A DNA stretch of 6,197 nucleotides from JBCDCU01 sp039180865 (GCA_039180865.1 JBCDCZ010000272.1:1-6197); one strand, 5' to 3'. Numbered from the stretch's first letter, positions 1-5,483 are shown. Numbers and translations: made by a program. Notes: generated by a model not told the origin, from the letters alone.

Positions 1-116
1 CCTGGGCGGCAGCCCGTCAAAGGGTGGATCATATCCTTGAGACACACCACCCCGCCCACCTGACGGCGGAGCAGGAACAGGCCATCAAGGACCGTTTCAA
101 CATCCTCTATGGATAG
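1..116 (+). CDS. C-terminal fragment of an unidentified protein (cut by window edge)
   Basis: Reading from base 3, the only open plus-strand frame gives 37 residues before a TAG stop at 114-116. The tail is polar and helical-looking, containing ARQRVDHILETHHP, then LTAEQEQAIKDRF, and ending NILYG. The style (an arginine/glutamate-rich helix, a HxP turn, then another helix) recalls the C-terminal tails of corrinoid-dependent methyltransferases of the MttB type, but 37 residues are too few to assign a family. I give no function. The other two forward frames stop within about the first 65 bases, which supports this frame. The gene converges on rtcB, with 107 bases between the two stop codons. 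Confidence 0.45.
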   Translation, partial: WAAARQRVDHILETHHPAHLTAEQEQAIKDRFNILYG

Positions 117-185
117 CGGTCGGTCGAAGATGCATCGGCAGAAGCCCGCCGACACAGTCCGCGCCAGCAAAGCCTCTTACCGATC

Positions 186-203
186 AGAGCCTAGTGGGGC
201 TCT
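186..203 (-). terminator. Small hairpin downstream of rtcB, possible operon end
   Basis: Twenty bases past the rtcB stop, AGAGCC (186-191) pairs with GGCTCT (198-203) over a 6-base loop. No U-tract follows on either strand, so it would be a weak or factor-dependent terminator at best. The rest of the 107-base gap (117-223) holds only a short imperfect stem at 135-152 and no recognisable gene. Confidence 0.25.
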
Positions 204-223
204 TGGGTGCGCCATCACGCCTT

Positions 224-1639
224 TCAGCGCCGCGCACCTTTGGTTTTGTCCTTCTGTGTCTTCCAGAAGGGCTCGATGTCACCGGCCATAATGCATCCGT
301 AGGGATCAATGTAATCTTCCACGTCTGCGAGCGCGAATTTGTCGATCTGACGAACGACGGAATCCGCATTTTTATAGCCTGACGGCAATTCGGAAATGTC
401 GATCTTGTCTTCGAAGAACCGGATATCCAGTCCATCCGTTTCCATCTTCAACATTTCCTTCGGCGTCAGCGCGCTGTTCCGCCGTTTATGCTCGGACCGG
501 GAGAAGTTCCGGCCAGCACCGTGCGGGCTGAAGCCAAGACCATGCTCGGCATCCTTGCCTTTCACGACGAGGACCGGCTCGGACATATTAAGCGGGATCA
601 GCGTCAAGCCGGTCGCATCCGCTGCAAAGTCGTCCCAGGCCGGGGTGGCACCCTTTCCGTGATAGAAAAGATCACCCCGCTTGAAGACGAAATTGTGCTC
701 GTTCCAGTAGCGATCCGCCAAATCCGCGCCAACTGCTTCAACCGTTGCCTGATGGATGCCCGTATGGTTTGCCTTCGTCCATTTGCGGACAAGCTGCAAG
801 GCTTCCCAATACTCGATCCCATCCTCTGAATCGGCCGGAATCCAGGCGTTCTGCTTCAAGGTTTCCGGCGACAAGGTCCGGCGATACCGGTTTGCGACAT
901 CCATTCCAAGCTTGTAGAGCCCTGCCCCCGGACCACGGGAACCGTGATGGGTCACGATGCAAGTTTCGCCCGTCTTGCGGGATTTTCCGACAAACAGGAA
1001 ATGGTTGCCGTCGCCCTGTGTCCCCATATGCTCATGCATCATGCGCTGGATCTTCGGGTTTGCGAGAAACCGGTTTTCCCGAAACGCATCGACAAGCTTC
1101 TGGCTCACGGTGAACCGCTGGCCCTGTTTGCGCCCGCCCGGCCCGAAATGGGTAACGGACTGTGCCGCATCGAGAACGCTTTTCGGGTCAACCTTGCCGA
1201 GATTGGAAATCATCACAGAACAGCAGATATCCGCTGAATGCATGCCCGGATGGATGGCATTGCGGGCAGCGACAACGCCGCCGACCGGAATGGTTCCAAG
1301 CGGTCCGGCGGGACAAGCATCCGGCATGATCGCGCCCGTCTCGATGGTCGGTGTGCGCATCAATTCCGTCATATGCTCTTTGACATTGATGATGTTTTCT
1401 TCCTCATCGAAACTGTCGGCTTCAATGTTGACCTGAAACGGCTTTTCTCCGCTCGTTTCCAATGGAAGGACCGGCGCCGGTTTATAGGGCTCAAGGAGCT
1501 CACGTACTTGGGCCAATGACTTTCCCTCTTCAAGCGCTTGAGCACCGTCGCGCAGAGCCGCGCCGAAGGCTTTGCCCGGCATATGGCCCCATGAGGCGAG
1601 GATGTCGCTTGTGAGTGTTTCTTTGTTGTCTTCAGTCAT
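224..1639 (-). CDS. rtcB: RtcB-family RNA ligase (3'-phosphate/2',3'-cyclic phosphate to 5'-OH)
   Basis: RtcB is a cytoplasmic Mn2+/GTP-dependent ligase that joins RNA ends bearing a 3'-phosphate or 2',3'-cyclic phosphate to a 5'-OH, the ends left by toxin and stress endonucleases. The 471-residue product has the expected active-site order: metal ligands D137 and C140 in DICCS, H213 in GDGNHF, H231 in HHGSRG, H315 in EHNF, the KGATPAW loop near 330, and H373 in SPHGAGR, the histidine that carries GMP. It is longer than E. coli RtcB (408 residues): about 60 extra residues precede the metal motif and about 27 follow the catalytic histidine region. The metal motif reads DICCS rather than the usual DIGCG, which suggests a distinct subfamily. 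I chose the ATG at 1639 because AAGGA lies 8 bases upstream. The frame stays open to 1786, but that extension translates the T arm of the upstream RNA and is not protein-like. It is the last gene of the minus-strand rsr operon. No rtcA follows. Confidence 0.96.
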   Translation of the reverse strand: MTEDNKETLTSDILASWGHMPGKAFGAALRDGAQALEEGKSLAQVRELLEPYKPAPVLPLETSGEKPFQVNIEADSFDEEENIINVKEHMTELMRTPTIETGAIMPDACPAGPLGTIPVGGVVAARNAIHPGMHSADICCSVMISNLGKVDPKSVLDAAQSVTHFGPGGRKQGQRFTVSQKLVDAFRENRFLANPKIQRMMHEHMGTQGDGNHFLFVGKSRKTGETCIVTHHGSRGPGAGLYKLGMDVANRYRRTLSPETLKQNAWIPADSEDGIEYWEALQLVRKWTKANHTGIHQATVEAVGADLADRYWNEHNFVFKRGDLFYHGKGATPAWDDFAADATGLTLIPLNMSEPVLVVKGKDAEHGLGFSPHGAGRNFSRSEHKRRNSALTPKEMLKMETDGLDIRFFEDKIDISELPSGYKNADSVVRQIDKFALADVEDYIDPYGCIMAGDIEPFWKTQKDKTKGARR

Positions 1640-1647
1640 TGGTCTTT

Positions 1648-1652
1648 TCCTT
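1648..1652 (-). promoter_or_regulatory. Shine-Dalgarno site of rtcB
   Basis: AAGGA sits 8 bases before the ATG at 1639. It decides the start against the longer open frame that begins inside the upstream non-coding RNA. The rsr gene has the same AAGGA with the same 8-base spacing. Confidence 0.75.
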
Positions 1653-1657
1653 AAACC

Positions 1658-1672
1658 CTCGAAAAATTCGAG
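1658..1672 (-). other. Small hairpin in the rtcB leader
   Basis: CTCGAA and TTCGAG form a perfect 6-bp stem over a 3-base loop, abutting the larger hairpin at 1672-1699 and ending 5 bases before the rtcB Shine-Dalgarno site. With its U-rich centre it could act as a weak terminator element or modulate access to the ribosome binding site. The two hairpins share base 1672, so they can stack or compete. Confidence 0.4.
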
Positions 1673-1699
1673 TGCGGGCGCCACGATTGCCGCCCGCAC
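1672..1699 (-). terminator. Strong GC-rich hairpin between the tRNA-like RNAs and rtcB
   Basis: GTGCGGGCG (1691-1699 on the minus strand) pairs perfectly with CGCCCGCAC (1672-1680): 9 bp with a 10-base loop. It lies just downstream of the closing stem of the second tRNA-like RNA and 32 bases before the rtcB start. It is a good candidate for defining the 3' end of that RNA, as a partial terminator, an RNase barrier or a processing signal. No clean U-tract follows directly; the next bases form the small hairpin at 1658-1672. Some readthrough must occur if rtcB has no promoter of its own. Confidence 0.5.
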
Positions 1700-1706
1700 C
1701 GTGAAG

Positions 1707-1827
1707 GGCAAGTGATGAGCAAGATGAAAATTCCGCCACCGGAGCTTCCCTTTCGGGATCAATCCGGGCTGGATTTGAACCAGCACGCTTTTTGGTTTTA
1801 CCCTCAGCCATCCATTCGCCTGGAATG
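1707..1827 (-). ncRNA. tRNA-like Y RNA 2 (permuted, D-arm-less)
   Basis: This is a minus-strand RNA between Y RNA 1 and rtcB. In order: the shared element at 1827-1813 with core GGCGAATG; a spacer; a canonical tRNA T arm (stem GCTGG 1784-1780, loop TTCAAAT 1779-1773, CCAGC 1772-1768); and immediately an acceptor-like stem CCGGA (1767-1763) closed by TCCGG (1743-1739), which encloses TCCC-GAAA-GGGA with a GNRA tetraloop. A 4-base UGGC linker stands where a D arm would be, followed by GGAATTTT, which can pair with AAAACC upstream of the T arm. The ends close as GGCGA/UUGCC plus GATG/CATC (1820-1816 with 1711-1707; 1812-1809 with 1717-1714). A 7-bp alternative hairpin TCCATTC/GAATGGA (1829-1811) overlaps the shared element. 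No upstream strand complements CCGGATT, so this is not an ordinary tRNA. By synteny and fold I take it as the second Y RNA of an rsr operon. The exact ends are estimates. Confidence 0.7.
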
Positions 1828-1866
1828 GACTGCGTCTACCTGTAATCCTTCTCGCATCCCTTCATG

Positions 1867-1886
1867 CTTGTTGGGGCCTTGTTGGG
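1867..1886 (-). repeat. Nine-base direct repeat CCCAACAAG x2
   Basis: CCCAACAAG occurs at 1886-1878 and again at 1875-1867, separated by two bases (11-base period). It overlaps the 3' end of Y RNA 1. Either copy can pair its ACAAG with the CTTGT at 1893-1889, so the repeat offers two alternative 3' hairpins. It may be chance duplication or replication slippage. Confidence 0.5.
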
Positions 1887-2040
1887 CGACAAGGTGTTTT
1901 GCAAAACGTTCCTGCTCTACCACTGAGCTACACTGCCATAATGGCGGCAGTGGCGGGATTCGAACCCGCGACCTGGCGATTAGGAGTCGATGTAGTTCTG
2001 CAGGCATTCGCCCGGAAAGCGTCCCTTTCAAGTTAGCCCC
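1873..2040 (-). ncRNA. tRNA-like Y RNA 1 (YrlA-type, circularly permuted tRNA domain)
   Basis: On the minus strand the parts of a tRNA appear in permuted order: variable loop AGGTC, T arm (GCGGG 1969-1965, loop TTCGAAT, CCCGC 1957-1953), 3' acceptor strand CACTGCC (1952-1946), G73-like base and CCA (1944-1942), a TTAT linker, 5' acceptor strand GGCAGTG (1937-1931; 7/7 pairs), U8-A9, and D arm GCTC-AGTGGTA-GAGC (1928-1914) with the invariant A14, G18G19 and A21. The anticodon arm is replaced by a stem: TGCAGAAC/GTTTTGCA (2002-1995 with 1907-1900, one G-U), then GGGCGA/TCGCCC (2013-2008 with 1889-1884), and possibly GGGGCT/GGCCCC at the ends. The G-U pairs form only in minus-strand RNA. Bacterial Y RNAs of the YrlA kind are known to mimic tRNA, bind Rsr through the basal stem and tether effectors such as PNPase. 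Here the role is inferred from fold and position between rsr and rtcB. The core is firm and the outer ends are estimates. Confidence 0.82.
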
Positions 2041-2070
2041 GGTGACAAGATTTCGATGAAACGTTGGTAT

Positions 2071-2090
2071 CAAAAAGATGGAGTTCCATC
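2071..2090 (-). terminator. Terminator/attenuator-like hairpin with U-tract after rsr
   Basis: GATGG (2090-2086 read on the minus strand) pairs with CCATC (2081-2077) over a 4-base loop and is followed directly by five Us (2076-2072). This is the classic shape of an intrinsic terminator, but the 5-bp stem is weak. It lies between rsr and Y RNA 1, so it could set the ratio of rsr mRNA to downstream RNAs or mark the end of an rsr-only transcript. Confidence 0.5.
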
Positions 2091-2122
2091 GGCATTCACC
2101 GGGTGTGTTCTGTTTCTCCTCT

Positions 2123-2148
2123 GGGAGCGGATCATGCGACCCGCCCCC
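2123..2148 (-). other. Stable 11-bp hairpin just after the rsr stop codon
   Basis: In minus-strand RNA, GGGGGCGGGTC (2148-2138) pairs fully with GATCCGCTCCC (2133-2123) around a GCAU tetraloop. Two of the 11 pairs are G-U, which would be A-C mismatches on the plus strand, so the structure belongs to the rsr transcript. It starts 14 bases past the stop codon. No U-tract follows, so it is more likely a 3'-end protector or an RNase processing site separating rsr mRNA from the Y RNAs than an intrinsic terminator. Confidence 0.5.
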
Positions 2149-2162
2149 GGTTCATTGTTGCG

Positions 2163-3719
2163 TCAGATCTCGATTGCCTCGATCTCACCGACCCATTGCT
2201 CCGGGCCGTGCCGATCTTCGGCAAAGGCTGCGATCTGATCGAACACCGCATCGGAGAACCCGCCGATGTTCAAAACATCGTTGCGGATTGACGCCTGCGT
2301 CGTGCCGTATGGCGCGATATCGATACAGACCAGTTTCGCACGCGGGTTCCGCGCCTTCAGCTTCTGCCAGCTCTGCATCATCGGCGTTGACAAGATGCCA
2401 TGGCCAGCATCCGCCCAGGACTGGTTGTCCGATACAAAGACCACCAGATCCGGTGCTTCCTTGCGGTCGTTCAACCACTCAAGCGGCGCGGAACAGTTCG
2501 TTCCACCGCCGGCAAGACCTGCCAGGCGCTTCGCATTCGTCAGGATCGTATCGCGCGCTTCAAGCTTCGCAGTGCGAACCTTGAACTCGAACGGCAGAAC
2601 CTCAGTCTTGCGATTGCGCCGCAAGAAGGCAGCCGCAACCAGTCCAGCGATATCCACGAACGTGGTCGCCGTTGTCGCGCCCCTGCGGTATCCGGTGACC
2701 GGAGAAAGCATGGAGCCAGAGACGTCCGGACACACAACAAGCCTGCCCTTGATCTTCGGCACGTTTGCAACCGCAATTTCCATTGCATCATGCAAAGCAT
2801 CCCTGATTTCTGCAGGTATATCCGCAGAAAGCGACTGGTAGGCCGTCATCAGCTGGTACGGGAAGGCCCGCGCCCTTTTGATGCGTTCCGGATCACGCAA
2901 GATCGCCGCAACCTTTTCCGTGACGCCCTCAATCAGGTAAGCACCGTGGCGCTGAAACGTGTTTAGGTTCATACGCACCATCTGCCAGCTTCCGCTGCAG
3001 GCGATCTCTGCCCAATCCTCGACCGACAACGGCAGATGCGTCAGCATCTGAAACGGGACATCCGGTAAAGAGCCCTCGCCGTTTTCCTTGTAGGCCAGAT
3101 AATCACGCAGCGCCTCAGGCAGCTTTGCGACATCGCACGGCTTTCCGATTGCCCAGGCAAACAGAGCATCGCGCTCTGCATTGCCCGGTTTCGGATGAAC
3201 CATCTTGATGACGTCCGCCAAGGACGGATCATTACCGATTGATGCCTCAAGGATCTGTCGGTCAGAGGCTGCGTTCAACCAGCCGGCAACAAGTGCTTTC
3301 GGACGCGTGCCAAGAGACTTCCGACCGGTTTGGCCTGAGCGCATGATCTGAACGAAGGTGCGCAGCATCTTGCCGTTCGTCACGATCCTTGGAAAGGCGC
3401 GTGCAAACAAGTGCTTGTCACGGGATGCCAGGACCGCCAGCAAGAGTGCCGGCATATCTTTCATATGACCTTTTTCGCGGGTATGAATTGCGGCCTTTGC
3501 AAGAAATTCTTGCTCGACCTTCCCCGCAACCTCCAGAACAGCGTCGAGTTCAAACTGAGCATCTTGATAATACAAATTGCTCAGTGTACCCGTCATTGTC
3601 AGTTGCGCGAGTTTATGCCGGTCCTCATATGAAAAGGCCGGAGCCCCCATCTTGTTGACTGCATCAGCTTTCGGGAGCATCCGGCCTCGAAGCGACGCAA
3701 ACACGGATTTGTTTGCCAT
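2163..3719 (-). CDS. rsr: Ro60/Rsr-type TROVE domain RNA-binding protein
   Basis: This is the bacterial orthologue of the Ro60 autoantigen. The family forms a HEAT-repeat ring that holds misfolded RNA ends in its cavity and Y RNA on its outer surface. In bacteria it works with 3' exonucleases in RNA quality control and stress survival. The 518-residue product is close to the usual Ro60 length. Residues from about 20 to 320 form the helical TROVE ring (for example FSYEDRHKLAQLTMTGTLSNLYY at the start and the AFPYQLMTAY helix near 285-295). Residues from about 325 to 518 are a von Willebrand A domain with an intact MIDAS: D332, S334 and S336 in PDVSGS, T407 in GGGTNC and D431 in FVSDNQ. The ATG at 3719 is preferred over an upstream in-frame GTG at 3743 because AAGGA lies 8 bases before it and MANKSVFASLRG is a typical start. 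It is first in the operon with the two Y RNAs and rtcB, and divergent from rtcR. Confidence 0.95.
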   Translation of the reverse strand: MANKSVFASLRGRMLPKADAVNKMGAPAFSYEDRHKLAQLTMTGTLSNLYYQDAQFELDAVLEVAGKVEQEFLAKAAIHTREKGHMKDMPALLLAVLASRDKHLFARAFPRIVTNGKMLRTFVQIMRSGQTGRKSLGTRPKALVAGWLNAASDRQILEASIGNDPSLADVIKMVHPKPGNAERDALFAWAIGKPCDVAKLPEALRDYLAYKENGEGSLPDVPFQMLTHLPLSVEDWAEIACSGSWQMVRMNLNTFQRHGAYLIEGVTEKVAAILRDPERIKRARAFPYQLMTAYQSLSADIPAEIRDALHDAMEIAVANVPKIKGRLVVCPDVSGSMLSPVTGYRRGATTATTFVDIAGLVAAAFLRRNRKTEVLPFEFKVRTAKLEARDTILTNAKRLAGLAGGGTNCSAPLEWLNDRKEAPDLVVFVSDNQSWADAGHGILSTPMMQSWQKLKARNPRAKLVCIDIAPYGTTQASIRNDVLNIGGFSDAVFDQIAAFAEDRHGPEQWVGEIEAIEI

Positions 3720-3727
3720 TTTCTTGT

Positions 3728-3732
3728 TCCTT
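3728..3732 (-). promoter_or_regulatory. Shine-Dalgarno site of rsr
   Basis: AAGGA lies 8 bases upstream of the ATG at 3719, matching the spacing used by rtcB. It supports this start over the in-frame GTG at 3743, which would overlap a leader hairpin. Confidence 0.7.
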
Positions 3733-3742
3733 CGTTTGTACA

Positions 3743-3765
3743 CCCTGAGTTTCAGCGAAACCGGG
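3743..3765 (-). promoter_or_regulatory. Leader hairpin or operator upstream of rsr
   Basis: GTTTC-GCT-GAAAC forms a perfect inverted repeat with a 3-base centre. In minus-strand RNA it extends by one G-U pair and, after a 2-base bulge, by CCC/GGG. It ends 10 bases before the rsr Shine-Dalgarno site. It could be a 5'-UTR stem controlling rsr translation or, as DNA, a short palindromic operator. The sequence alone does not decide between these. Confidence 0.4.
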
Positions 3766-3890
3766 ATACGGAAAAAGAAAAAAGCGCAATTCAGTAATTC
3801 ATTGATATCATTTTATTTTTCTGTATTTCGGGATAAACAAAGTGAAATATCTTATTTAATTTTATACGCTTTTATTCTATTAGATCATGC
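3766..3890. promoter_or_regulatory. A+T-rich divergent promoter region between rsr and rtcR
   Basis: Bases 3781-3890 contain only 27 G/C of 110, in sharp contrast to the GC-rich genes around them, as expected of a shared regulatory region. It contains an 8-base palindrome TGATATCA (about 3812-3819), a direct repeat of AATTCA (two copies, 8-base period, 3787-3800), and A+T-rich hexamers such as TTGATA and TAAAAT (minus) that could serve a housekeeping sigma factor. I could not identify a confident promoter on either strand. In particular, no GG-N10-GC core of a sigma54 promoter is present on the minus strand here. Confidence 0.5.
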
Positions 3891-5483
3891 ATGAAGAAAA
3901 ACGTCGTCATAGGATTTATGGGCACGCAACTGGACGCTGGCAAAAAACGCCGCTGGCGGCCCTCCATTGCGCTCACCCAGCATGTCGACTTTCCGGTTGA
4001 ACGTCTGGAACTCATCTACGACCAGAAGTTCTCCCACCTCGCGCATTCCCTGAAACGAGAGATCGAGAAAGATCAGGCGGCAACCGAAGTGCTGCTCCAG
4101 CGGATCGACCTGCGCGATCCCTGGGATTTTCAGGAAGTCTACGGCGCTCTCTTCGACTTCGCCCGCGGCTATGGCTTCGATGAAGACCGCGAGGAATATC
4201 ACGTTCACCTGACAACCGGCACCCATGTGGCGCAGATCTGTTGGTTCCTGTTGACGGAATCCCGGCATATTCCTGCGCGGCTGTTGCAGACCTCGCCGCC
4301 TCGCAGGATCAAGGGTCAGGAGGATGATGAGGATATCACAGGCGAGATCAACATCGTCGATCTCGATCTTTCAAAGTATAACGCGCTGCAGCAGCGCTTC
4401 GATCAACTGACGGATGATTACACAGCGCTCTTGAAGTCCGGCATCGACACGAAGAACGCGGGCTTTAACGCGCTGATCGAGCGCATTGAGCTGGTTTCCA
4501 CGACCAGCGACGCGCCGCTTCTTCTCCTTGGCTCTACGGGAACGGGAAAGTCGGAACTTGCCGAACGGATTTATGAACTCAAATTGCAGCGCCGCAGGGT
4601 GAAAGGCCGGTTTGTCCATGTAAACTGCTCGACCCTCAAAGGCGAACGCGCCATGTCCACCCTGTTCGGGCACAGGCGCGGCGCGATGGCTGGCGCACCC
4701 AACGATCGCCGAGGCCTCTTGAGAGAAGCCGATGGCGGGGTCTTGTTCCTCGACGAAATTGACGAGCTCGGCCTTGATGAGCAGGCGATGATCCTGCACG
4801 CCATTGAGACGGGCAAATTCTTTCCGCTCGGCTCCGACCACGAAATTACGAGCAAGTTTCAACTGATTGCAGGCGCAAACCGCAGCCTCAGCACCCTTGT
4901 CGCGCGAGGAAAGTTCCGCGCTGATTTATTCGCCCGCCTGAACCTGTGGACGTTCGAACTCCCGTCACTTTGCGATCGGCGCGAAGATATTGAGCCAAAC
5001 ATCGAATTCGAACTGCGCCGGGCGGAACGCATGCTTGGCAATCGAGTCGGCTTTAATGCCGATGCGCTTCAGATCTATGTGCGCTTTGCGACCGATCCCG
5101 CCACCAGATGGCTCGGCAATTTCCGTGATCTCGGCGCGTCCCTGCAGAGGCTTTGCACGCTTGCACCCCGCGCGCGCATCACCGCGCAGATGGTTGAACA
5201 CGAGATCGCGTTTTTGAAGCACCAGTGGGAAAGCGCGGAAGACGACAAGGATGATAAGCTTGTCCGGCGTTATCTCGGGCCGAAAGCGGAAAGCGTGGAT
5301 CCGTTCGACAAGGTGCAGCTTGCACTTGTGATCCGAACCTGCCGGGCGAGCAAATCCTTAAGTGCTGCCGGGCGAACCTTGTTTTCAGCCTCACGCGCCA
5401 CCAAGACGAGCCGCAACGATGCCGACCGGCTCAGGAAATATCTCGAAAAATACGATTTAAGCTGGGCGGATCTCGCGGGCTAG
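3891..5483 (+). CDS. rtcR: RtcR: CARF-domain, AAA+ bacterial enhancer-binding activator of the RNA repair operon
   Basis: RtcR activates rtc/rsr operons. Its N-terminal CARF-like Rossmann domain senses damaged RNA; in Salmonella this means tRNA pieces ending in 2',3'-cyclic phosphate. An AAA+ ATPase then drives open-complex formation. In this 530-residue protein, VVIGFMGTQLDAGK opens the first domain and the VHLTTGTHV loop (105-113) matches a CARF ligand loop. A linker runs to about 190. Walker A is GSTGTGKS (214-221), Walker B is VLFLDE (284-289), FRADLFAR (342-349) carries the arginine-finger region, and GNFRDL (409-414) is the sensor II region. The C-terminal segment 470-530 (SLSAAGRTLF, NDADRLRKYL) is the family's DNA-binding end. 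The loop that should read GAFTGA reads GAMAGA (264-269). The ATG at 3891 fits the conserved RtcR N-terminus, but no Shine-Dalgarno site precedes it, so translation may be weak or leaderless. It diverges from rsr, and its stop overlaps the convergent AraC gene by 4 bases. Confidence 0.95.
   Translation: MKKNVVIGFMGTQLDAGKKRRWRPSIALTQHVDFPVERLELIYDQKFSHLAHSLKREIEKDQAATEVLLQRIDLRDPWDFQEVYGALFDFARGYGFDEDREEYHVHLTTGTHVAQICWFLLTESRHIPARLLQTSPPRRIKGQEDDEDITGEINIVDLDLSKYNALQQRFDQLTDDYTALLKSGIDTKNAGFNALIERIELVSTTSDAPLLLLGSTGTGKSELAERIYELKLQRRRVKGRFVHVNCSTLKGERAMSTLFGHRRGAMAGAPNDRRGLLREADGGVLFLDEIDELGLDEQAMILHAIETGKFFPLGSDHEITSKFQLIAGANRSLSTLVARGKFRADLFARLNLWTFELPSLCDRREDIEPNIEFELRRAERMLGNRVGFNADALQIYVRFATDPATRWLGNFRDLGASLQRLCTLAPRARITAQMVEHEIAFLKHQWESAEDDKDDKLVRRYLGPKAESVDPFDKVQLALVIRTCRASKSLSAAGRTLFSASRATKTSRNDADRLRKYLEKYDLSWADLAG

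Noticed and set aside
1640..1786. N-terminal extension of rtcB up to 1786
   Set aside because: The extra 49 codons translate the T arm and hairpins of Y RNA 2 (LVQIQPG is a typical translation of a tRNA T loop). A proper AAGGA site serves the ATG at 1639.
1873..2040. Two ordinary tRNA genes, or an intron-containing tRNA
   Set aside because: The 5' half starting at 1937 has no downstream partner ending CACTGCC, and the 3' half ending at 1942 has no upstream GGCAGTG. The two only pair with each other in permuted order, and no anticodon stem-loop exists.
1873..2040. Permuted two-piece tmRNA (ssrA), as in other alphaproteobacteria
   Set aside because: The acceptor has no G3-U70 pair, a full D arm is present (tmRNA lacks the D stem), and no tag reading frame or tmRNA pseudoknot pattern is visible. 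The position between rsr and rtcB fits a Y RNA.
1712..2059. Plus-strand open frame of 115 codons across the tRNA-like region, and a minus-strand one at 1804-2073
   Set aside because: Both merely read through the structured RNAs; GGIRTRD is a familiar spurious peptide from the antisense of a tRNA T arm. No ribosome binding site or protein-like pattern.
3720..3743. GTG start of rsr at 3743
   Set aside because: The added MYKRRNKK is encoded by the ribosome binding site region itself; the ATG at 3719 has ideal AAGGA spacing.
3891..3918. Alternative rtcR start at the internal ATG 3918
   Set aside because: It has an AGGA just upstream but with only a 3-base gap, and it would delete the conserved first strand MKKNVVIGF of the CARF domain.
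3951..3966. GG-N10-GC on the minus strand inside the start of rtcR
   Set aside because: Only the dinucleotides fit. The rest (TGGAGG, CAGC) is unlike TGGCAC/TTGCA, it is in coding sequence, and it would give a very long leader for rsr.
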